NCBI GenBank assembly: GCA_023266165.1 | Contig: JAHFRR010000106.1 | Location: 1 to 5,018, forward strand | From: Thiotrichales bacterium | Lineage (GTDB): Bacteria; Pseudomonadota; Gammaproteobacteria; Francisellales; CACEW01 | DNA length: 5,018 nucleotides | Direction of reading: 5' to 3' | Shown: positions 1 through 4,469 of the stretch, piece by piece | Layout: every line of letters begins with the position of its first letter | Numbering within the stretch: the first letter of the stretch is position 1 | Position numbers and translations under genes: made by a program | The notes under the pieces: model-generated | The model's database searches: none | Told to the model about the DNA's origin: nothing | The model's input: only the letters and a program-made list of their open reading frames with translations

Positions 1-190
1 GATATTCAGGGTGCGCTTGACTCAGATGGGCAATCACCTCACGCGCCTTTTCAGCGTAAGGACGCGAGGCCTCCATGCGATCACGCGCTTTCTTCAATTT
101 GCTGGCAGCAATCATCTCCATCGCCCGCGTGATGGTCTTGGTATTCTTGATGCTCCCAATGCGGGAGCGAATTTCACGTGCGGTCGCCAT
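1..190 (-). CDS. atpG: F1 ATP synthase gamma subunit, N-terminal 63 codons (cut by window edge)
   Basis: Gamma is the central rotor shaft of F1 and couples c-ring rotation to catalysis in alpha3beta3. Translating the minus strand from the ATG at 190-188 gives a protein beginning MATAREIRSRIGSIKNTKTI, continuing with TRAMEMIAASKLKKARDRM and then ASRPYAEKAREVIAHL. This is the conserved N-terminal helix of the family; E. coli gamma begins MAGAKEIRSKI and has KAMEMVAASKM at the same place. This helix forms one strand of the antiparallel coiled coil inside the F1 head. About 63 of the usual 285-290 residues are visible, and the rest lies beyond base 1. The start is 3 bases after the atpA stop. No strong Shine-Dalgarno is visible in front of it (only GGTAG and GCAGG inside the end of atpA), so translation is probably coupled to atpA. 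Identification is firm from sequence and position. Confidence 0.96.
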   Translation of the reverse strand, partial: MATAREIRSRIGSIKNTKTITRAMEMIAASKLKKARDRMEASRPYAEKAREVIAHLSQAHPEY

Positions 191-193
191 GGA

Positions 194-1741
194 CTACCAA
201 GCCTGCGATTGTTTAAATTGCTCGAGACATTGCTTTAAGCCTTTTTGAATCTCATCATTCCAGTTGCCTGCTGGGTTAATCTGGTCTGCAAGCGTCGTAA
301 ACGATAGGTGCAAGTATTGATGCAGGGCTGCCTCAAATCGCACAATATCATCGACACGCACATCATCCGTATACCCCCGCTCGACGGCAAAGAGAGACAC
401 GGCCATCTGCGCCAAACTCAATGGGCTGTACTGCTTCTGCTTCATGAGCTCCATCATACGCTGACCCCGCTCGAGCTGACGACGCGTGATGTCATCCAGA
501 TCGGAGGCGAATTGCGAGAACGCTTCCAGTTCGCGATACTGAGCAAGTGCCAGCTTCACGCCACCCCCTAGCTTTTTAATAATCTTGGTTTGCGCTGCTC
601 CCCCGACTCGAGAAACAGAGGCGCCTGCATTGATCGCAGGCCTAAATCCTGCGTTAAACAAATCTGTTTCTAAAAAGATTTGGCCATCGGTAATCGAAAT
701 CACGTTCGTCGGTACAAACGCTGAGATATCTCCCGCCTGGGTCTCAATAATGGGGAGGGCTGTCAATGACCCTGTCTTGCCTTTGATTTTACCTTCTGTC
801 ATCCTTTCAACATAAGCAGGATTCACGCGTGCAGCACGCTCTAACAAGCGCGAATGCAGATAGAAGACATCCCCTGGATAGGCTTCACGCCCGGGAGGAC
901 GGCGTAACAACAGCGAGATTTGGCGATACGCCCAGGCCTGCTTGGTCAGATCATCATAGACAATCAGGGCATCTTCCCCACGATCTCTAAAATACTCTCC
1001 CATACTGCATCCAGAATACGGCGCAATATACTGGAGCGCCGCAGCTTCGGAGGCACTGGCCACCACGACAATCGTATGGGCCAGCGCACCTTGCTCTTCC
1101 AGCTTTCTCACCACATTGGCAACGGACGACGCTTTCTGTCCAATCGACACATAGATACAGCGCACCCCAGAATACTTTTGATTGATGATAGCATCAATGG
1201 CAACGGCGGTTTTCCCTGTCTGTCTGTCCCCAATAATCAACTCTCGTTGGCCTCGACCAATGGGTACCAGGGCATCAATGGATTTTAGCCCAATTTGCAA
1301 AGGCTGGTCTACGCTTTGACGAGCGATCACCCCTGGCGCAACTTTTTCAATGGGAGAAAACTGAGAGGTTACAATCGGGCCTTTGCCATCAATGGGGTTG
1401 CCCATGGCATCGACCACACGGCCTAAAAGCGCCTCACCCACGGGGACTTGCAAAATCCTACCGGTGCATTTGGCGATTTGCCCTTCGCTGATGTGGGTTG
1501 CATCCCCCAACACCACAGCACCTACAGAATCTCGCTCCAAATTCAACGCCAATCCAAAAACATTGCCAGGCAACTCAATCATCTCACCGTAAGTCACCGC
1601 CCCTAAACCATGAATGCGAATAATCCCATCGCGCACACTCACAATCACACCGACATTTTGCGCCTGAGTACGGGTCTCAGCCCCTATGATACGCGCCTTC
1701 AGTTGTTGTGTAATCTCAGAAGCAGACAGTTGCATCATCAT
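194..1741 (-). CDS. atpA: F1 ATP synthase alpha subunit
   Basis: Alpha forms the non-catalytic nucleotide sites of the F1 head and supplies the arginine finger to the catalytic beta sites. Counting from the first ATG (515 residues): an N-terminal beta-barrel of roughly 95 residues, the Walker A motif GDRQTGKT at 171-178, the Walker B region ALIVYDDL at 258-265, the family signature PAINAGASVS at 368-377, and the arginine finger Arg378. The C-terminal helical domain ends NDEIQKGLKQCLEQFKQSQAW-like, as in E. coli. The gene opens with three consecutive ATG codons (1741-1733). Starting at the third gives MQLSASEI, 513 residues as in E. coli, with Walker A at 169-176 and Arg376, both E. coli numbering, so the third Met is the homologous start. 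The ribosome binding site AGGGTG at 1746-1751 lies 4, 7 or 10 bases before the three ATGs and does not decide between them. The gene sits 12 bases after atpH. All key residues are intact. Confidence 0.98.
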   Translation of the reverse strand: MMMQLSASEITQQLKARIIGAETRTQAQNVGVIVSVRDGIIRIHGLGAVTYGEMIELPGNVFGLALNLERDSVGAVVLGDATHISEGQIAKCTGRILQVPVGEALLGRVVDAMGNPIDGKGPIVTSQFSPIEKVAPGVIARQSVDQPLQIGLKSIDALVPIGRGQRELIIGDRQTGKTAVAIDAIINQKYSGVRCIYVSIGQKASSVANVVRKLEEQGALAHTIVVVASASEAAALQYIAPYSGCSMGEYFRDRGEDALIVYDDLTKQAWAYRQISLLLRRPPGREAYPGDVFYLHSRLLERAARVNPAYVERMTEGKIKGKTGSLTALPIIETQAGDISAFVPTNVISITDGQIFLETDLFNAGFRPAINAGASVSRVGGAAQTKIIKKLGGGVKLALAQYRELEAFSQFASDLDDITRRQLERGQRMMELMKQKQYSPLSLAQMAVSLFAVERGYTDDVRVDDIVRFEAALHQYLHLSFTTLADQINPAGNWNDEIQKGLKQCLEQFKQSQAW

Positions 1742-1745
1742 GTTT

Positions 1746-1751
1746 CACCCT
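1746..1751 (-). promoter_or_regulatory. Ribosome binding site of atpA, ambiguous among three ATGs
   Basis: On the minus strand AGGGTG (with the following A, GGTGA pairs with the 16S rRNA tail) precedes ATGATGATG. Spacing is 4, 7 or 10 bases, so initiation at any of the three is physically possible. The third fits the homologous protein best. Confidence 0.6.
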
Positions 1752-1753
1752 AT

Positions 1754-2296
1754 TCAATTTGATCTTAACTCTTGCGAAAGTTTTTCTATGCGATAAGCCA
1801 GTGAGCCATCCAACACCGTATCACCATAAGCTATCACCATCCCTCCCAACACAGCAGGGTCTTTTGTATAGTGGAGCTTGACTGCATGCCCTAAGCGCAT
1901 TGACAACGCCTGCTTCAACGCAGTCTCAAGGTCAGAAGAGAGGGCATGACCGAGAGAGACATGAATGGGGATTGCCTGATCCGAACGCTGCGTCAAGCCC
2001 TCAAACTGCTCGGTGATCTGAGCCCAACCCCCCAGTCGCTTATTTTCAGCGAGCAGCGTCAAAAAACGCCTTTGATCGTGAGAGATCTTTGCATCTAAAA
2101 TTTCATTGAGGGTTTCAGCCAACCTCACCTGCCCCACACGAGGATCTGTCAGAGCGCTCACAATCTCAGGATCCGACAAAACAGGACACAGGGCTTTTAA
2201 GAAAACATGCCAGGCAGACACCGTCCCCTCTTCAGAAGCACGCTCAAAAACCGCTTTGGCATAAGGTCTTGCAACCCCCACATAGGCTCCTTTCAT
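1754..2296 (-). CDS. atpH: F1 ATP synthase delta subunit
   Basis: Delta (OSCP in mitochondria) sits on top of the F1 head and joins it to the b dimer of the peripheral stalk. The 180-residue protein matches the family length (E. coli 177). The N-terminal helical domain begins with the typical ARPYAKAVFE at 9-18 and includes the conserved LLAENKRL at 81-88. The C-terminal segment, residues 146-170 (DPAVLGGMVIAYGD, then VLDGSLAYRI), is the family signature region that contacts subunit b. The start ATG overlaps the atpF stop by 4 bases (ATGA at 2296-2293), indicating translational coupling. A modest GAGG lies about 10 bases before the start. The stop is followed after 12 bases by atpA. Middle residues are weakly conserved, which is normal for delta. 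Confidence 0.96.
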   Translation of the reverse strand: MKGAYVGVARPYAKAVFERASEEGTVSAWHVFLKALCPVLSDPEIVSALTDPRVGQVRLAETLNEILDAKISHDQRRFLTLLAENKRLGGWAQITEQFEGLTQRSDQAIPIHVSLGHALSSDLETALKQALSMRLGHAVKLHYTKDPAVLGGMVIAYGDTVLDGSLAYRIEKLSQELRSN

Positions 2297-2772
2297 GCAA
2301 CGCCAACCTCAGTAATCAGTTGACGCAGCCGCACATCTTCTTGCGTTTCATCCAACGGGGTTTCTAAGACTTTTTTAACGCCCATCAAGACCAGATCTGC
2401 TAACTCATTTTGCAGCTCCGATTGGACTTTGACATATTGCTGCGCGATATCAGCTTCCGCAGATTGCTTGATGCGAAGTGCTGCCTCACGCGCACTCACG
2501 CGAGCTTCTTCTTCGATGTGATGCGCGCGCGCATTGGCTTGCTCGACAATCACTGCTGCTTGCTCTTTGGCATGACGGATCATGTCTCGCACTTGATGTT
2601 GCGCCACCTCCAGCTCATGCTTGCCTGCCGCTGCAGCGGATAACCCCTCCGCAATTTTTTTGCGACGTTCTTCCAGCGCTGCGCTCAACTTGGGCCAAAC
2701 AAATCGCACCGTCAACCCTACAAACAGCAGGAAAGTGATCATTTGCCCAATGAGAGTCATATCCAGATTCAT
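2293..2772 (-). CDS. atpF: Fo ATP synthase subunit b (peripheral stalk)
   Basis: Subunit b forms the homodimeric stator stalk that holds alpha3beta3 fixed against the rotating c-ring. The 159 residues (E. coli 156) start MNLDMTLIGQMITFLLFVGL, a single N-terminal membrane anchor at about 4-26, closely matching E. coli MNLNATILGQ. Next comes the conserved VWPKL hinge at 25-29 and Arg36 (E. coli Arg36). From about 30 to 130 there is a long, charged, Ala-rich helix suited to the right-handed coiled coil of the b dimer, and then the delta-binding end. A GGAG site at 2781-2784, 8 bases before the ATG, supports the start. Only one b gene is present in this operon, so a homodimer is expected, unlike the b/b' arrangement of cyanobacteria and some alphaproteobacteria. 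The gene follows atpE after 36 bases and overlaps atpH by 4 bases. Confidence 0.97.
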   Translation of the reverse strand: MNLDMTLIGQMITFLLFVGLTVRFVWPKLSAALEERRKKIAEGLSAAAAGKHELEVAQHQVRDMIRHAKEQAAVIVEQANARAHHIEEEARVSAREAALRIKQSAEADIAQQYVKVQSELQNELADLVLMGVKKVLETPLDETQEDVRLRQLITEVGVA

Positions 2773-2808
2773 GCCACACGCTCCATCCTACTCACCTCAA
2801 ATCTCTCA

Positions 2809-3123
2809 TCAACGCGCTTGAACATTGGCCGCTAAGATCGCATGGTGCAGGCTTTCGCTCATAAAGGGGTTGGCACCAAACATTATCAGCAAGCCCATGA
2901 CAATTGAAATCACGGCAAACTGATCGACGAAGGCCATCATGATAAAAAATCTTCCCATCAACATACCGCTGAGCTCAGGCTGTCTGGCCACGCCTTCCAG
3001 GTATTTACCCCCTAAAGCACCAAAGCCAATCGCCGTACCGCAGGCAGGCAAGGCAATAAACAACGCTGCAGCAATGGCTGAAAGCCCTTGGAAATTCGCA
3101 ATCACGCTGACAATATCAATCAT
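2809..3123 (-). CDS. atpE: Fo ATP synthase subunit c (c-ring proteolipid), extended
   Basis: Subunit c oligomerises into the rotor ring, and its essential carboxylate carries protons past subunit a. The 104-residue protein aligns without gaps to E. coli c (79 residues) with an offset of 6. TM1 (about 13-37) ends in GFGALGGKYLEG, the polar loop RQPE is at 47-50, and TM2 (about 58-83) contains FFIMMAFVDQF with the ion-binding Asp67 (E. coli Asp61). The Na+-type Gln in TM1 is absent (Phe34 there), so H+ coupling is expected. Three oddities: Pro26 in TM1 corresponds to E. coli Ala20; Ala70 corresponds to E. coli Pro64; and about 20 residues (from Asn85) extend past the E. coli C-terminus. Start choice is supported by a strong AGGAG 6 bases upstream. 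It follows atpB after 33 AU-rich bases. Identification is certain; the functional meaning of the oddities is inference. Confidence 0.97.
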   Translation of the reverse strand: MIDIVSVIANFQGLSAIAAALFIALPACGTAIGFGALGGKYLEGVARQPELSGMLMGRFFIMMAFVDQFAVISIVMGLLIMFGANPFMSESLHHAILAANVQAR

Positions 3124-3156
3124 TTTTCTCTCCTGTTTTTGATTAAAATTTTTAAA
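3124..3156 (-). promoter_or_regulatory. AU-rich atpE translation initiation region with strong Shine-Dalgarno
   Basis: The 33 bases between the atpB stop and the atpE start are 27/33 A or T. They contain runs of A and T and then AGGAG at 3130-3134, 6 bases before the ATG, the best ribosome binding site in the window. In E. coli an A/U-rich element upstream of atpE enhances translation so that enough c subunit is made; a similar role here is inferred from composition and position only. Confidence 0.6.
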
Positions 3157-3945
3157 CTACACATGCATCTCAGCAGCCATATTCAAATACACCACCGTCA
3201 ATAACATAAATACAAACGCCTGAATCGTAATGATCAATCCATGCAGCAAGGCCCAAGGCACGCCCAGCAACCATTGCAGATACCAGGGAACCAGCGCCGC
3301 AATCAGAATAAAAATCATCTCCCCCGCGAACAGATTACCAAAGAGTCGCAAAGAAAGCGAGAAAGGTTTCACGAATGCTTCCATCAGATGGAAAAAGAGA
3401 TTCAAAGGCATCATGTAAATCCCAAAAGGTTGCGTGAGCGTCTCTCGAATCACACCACTGATCCCTTTAAACTTCAAATTATAATAGATCAACAAAATAA
3501 AGACCCCCAGGGACAGGGCGAAGGTTGTATACGGGTCTGCTGTCGGCACAGATCTGAAATGCTGAACCCCAAACCAAGACAGGATCCTAGGAAGCAAATC
3601 GACGGGAACCAAATCCATGAAGTTCATCAAGAATACCCAGAAAAAAATCGTCAAGGCAAGCGGGGCAACCAAAGGCGAGCGCTGGGTGAAATACTCCTGG
3701 CTCACTCCATCAATCCACTCGACTGCGGCCTCTAAAATATTTTGAAAGCGTCCCGGCACCCCAGAAGTCGCCCGATGCGCGCCCCACAAGAAAACCAGAA
3801 AAAAGAGAGACCCCAATACAAAAGACACCAACAGGGTATCGAGATGCACAGAAAAAAAAGAAGAAGAGGCATGGTGACCGAGGCCTACCGTCCAGTTCGT
3901 CAAATGATGCTTGATGTACTCTCTAGAGGTTTCGCTCGCACTCAT
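3157..3945 (-). CDS. atpB: Fo ATP synthase subunit a (proton channel stator)
   Basis: Subunit a forms the two proton half-channels next to the c-ring in the inner membrane. The 262-residue protein (E. coli 271) has hydrophobic helices at about 36-57, 92-114, 139-156, a long pair within 175-222, and 228-258. The signature SLSLRLFGNLFAGEMIFIL (196-214) carries the essential Arg200 (E. coli Arg210), Asn204 (Asn214) and Glu209 (Glu219). The last helix carries His235 (His245) and Gln242 (Gln252), with the conserved LTVVYLNMA near the C-terminus. APLALTIFFWVFLMNFMDLVP at 94-114 is also family-typical. His186 occupies the place of E. coli Glu196. The start overlaps the atpI stop by 4 bases (ATGA at 3945-3942), and AGGA lies about 10 bases before the ATG. 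N-terminal TSREYIKHHLTNW resembles E. coli PQDYIGHHLNN, confirming the start. Confidence 0.98.
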   Translation of the reverse strand: MSASETSREYIKHHLTNWTVGLGHHASSSFFSVHLDTLLVSFVLGSLFFLVFLWGAHRATSGVPGRFQNILEAAVEWIDGVSQEYFTQRSPLVAPLALTIFFWVFLMNFMDLVPVDLLPRILSWFGVQHFRSVPTADPYTTFALSLGVFILLIYYNLKFKGISGVIRETLTQPFGIYMMPLNLFFHLMEAFVKPFSLSLRLFGNLFAGEMIFILIAALVPWYLQWLLGVPWALLHGLIITIQAFVFMLLTVVYLNMAAEMHV

Positions 3946-4313
3946 TGTGCCACCATCCTGTTAAAACCCCCGCGCAGCCCAGCCACCACAGCGCCCACCT
4001 GCACCATCGCAATGCCCAATAAAAACGGCAGCCAGATGACAGACACACTGTGAATATAGAGGATCACCAATAAAATCAAAACCAAGTACTTTAAGCCTTG
4101 GCTGGTGTAATACCAACGCACGATGGTCTTAGCGGGCTGACGAAAACGCTCCAACGCCCACATCACCATCAAAACACCCACGTAGGCAAACAGCATGGTT
4201 ACTAAGCCTAAAACCAAAGAAAACAGCCAGCCCTTGACAAACAACGCCGCCAGGCTCGCACATAGCACGCTGATCGCCCCTTGTGTCAAAAAAATGCGCG
4301 CCGCAAGTGTCAT
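3942..4313 (-). CDS. atpI: ATP synthase protein I (AtpI), first gene of the operon
   Basis: AtpI is a small non-stoichiometric membrane protein implicated in c-ring assembly or stability; it is not part of the finished enzyme and is usually dispensable. The 123-residue product shows four hydrophobic segments at about 5-25, 29-52, 72-92 and 93-112. A basic stretch lies between the second and third (ERFRQPAKTIVRWYYTSQGLK). This is the typical layout and length (E. coli 126-130). AtpI is poorly conserved at sequence level, so the call rests on topology, length, the general resemblance of the basic loop to the family, and its place directly before atpB. AGGG at 4320-4323, 6 bases upstream of the ATG, supports the start. 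The stop overlaps atpB by 4 bases. A putative promoter lies just upstream. Confidence 0.9.
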   Translation of the reverse strand: MTLAARIFLTQGAISVLCASLAALFVKGWLFSLVLGLVTMLFAYVGVLMVMWALERFRQPAKTIVRWYYTSQGLKYLVLILLVILYIHSVSVIWLPFLLGIAMVQVGAVVAGLRGGFNRMVAQ

Positions 4314-4348
4314 CTCTAGCCCTGGTTCTCACCCAAAAATTTGGACGC

Positions 4349-4377
4349 AGTATAGCGAATCAAACCCCATCGCGCAA
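4349..4377 (-). promoter_or_regulatory. Putative sigma70 promoter of the atp operon
   Basis: On the minus strand, TTGCGC (4377-4372) is separated by exactly 17 bases from TATACT (4354-4349). The -10 matches consensus at 5 of 6 positions; the -35 keeps only the important TTG. Transcription would start near 4342, giving a leader of about 29 bases before the atpI ATG. The bases just after the -10 (GCGTCC) are GC-rich, a discriminator type often linked to ppGpp control. The position in the only gap of the window, just before the first atp gene, supports the call. Confidence 0.72.
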
Positions 4378-4435
4378 GGGCTGTGCGCGCGGATTTTTAG
4401 ACTGCGTAGAGGCTCCACATGGATTAATTGAATTC

Positions 4436-4466
4436 AAAAAGTCAATTGAATGTTTTCATTCAACTA
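4436..4466 (-). terminator. Possible AU-rich intrinsic terminator of the hydrolase gene
   Basis: In the minus-strand RNA, a 7-base perfect stem (4463-4457 with 4452-4446) closes an AAAA loop. It can extend to 10 pairs using two G-U wobbles (outer arms 4466-4464 and 4445-4443). Two bases later there is a run of five U (4440-4436). It begins 3 bases after the hydrolase stop codon. Position and shape fit a terminator, but the stem has few G-C pairs and would be weak. The same dyad could instead be a protein-binding site. Confidence 0.38.
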
Positions 4467-4469
4467 TTT

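Larger units (their letters stand above)
4314..4469. other. Intergenic region between hydrolase and atp operon
   Basis: This 156-base gap is the only non-coding stretch of any size. Its right end (4423-4469) is AT-rich, with a hairpin and repeated TTGAA/TTCAA pentamers. The middle (about 4370-4420) is GC-rich without a recognised element. The left end holds the atp promoter, the short leader and the atpI ribosome binding site (4320-4323). I see no convincing small gene or RNA here. Confidence 0.8.

Noticed and set aside
920..1288. 122-residue open frame on the plus strand, opposite atpA
   Set aside because: It is antisense to the Walker A region of alpha, with no recognisable domain and no ribosome binding site that I can support.
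2809..3123. Na+-coupled c-ring suggested by Gln68 next to the carboxylate
   Set aside because: The Na+ signature needs Gln in TM1 and a Glu-Ser/Thr pair in TM2. Here TM1 has Phe34 at that position and the carboxylate is Asp67, so proton coupling is more likely.
3241..3735. 164-residue open frame on the plus strand, opposite atpB
   Set aside because: It lies wholly antisense to a well-conserved membrane protein. Its Gln/Arg/Lys-rich composition is what the complement of hydrophobic codons gives, and no family is recognisable.
3742..4053. 103-residue plus-strand open frame across the atpB/atpI junction
   Set aside because: It is antisense to two real genes, highly basic and low in complexity, consistent with a shadow frame.
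4129..4332. 67-residue minus-strand frame overlapping the start of atpI in another frame
   Set aside because: It overlaps atpI, which has the ribosome binding site and four membrane segments; this frame shows neither.
4440..4445. TTGACT on the minus strand as a -35 box for a second atp promoter
   Set aside because: No acceptable -10 hexamer lies 16-18 bases downstream (TCCATG, CCATGT or CATGTG there), so the 4349-4377 promoter is preferred.
4446..4463. TTGAATG-N4-CATTCAA as an FNR-type site
   Set aside because: FNR sites are TTGAT-N4-ATCAA; the half-sites here are TTGAA with wider spacing, so the match is not adequate.
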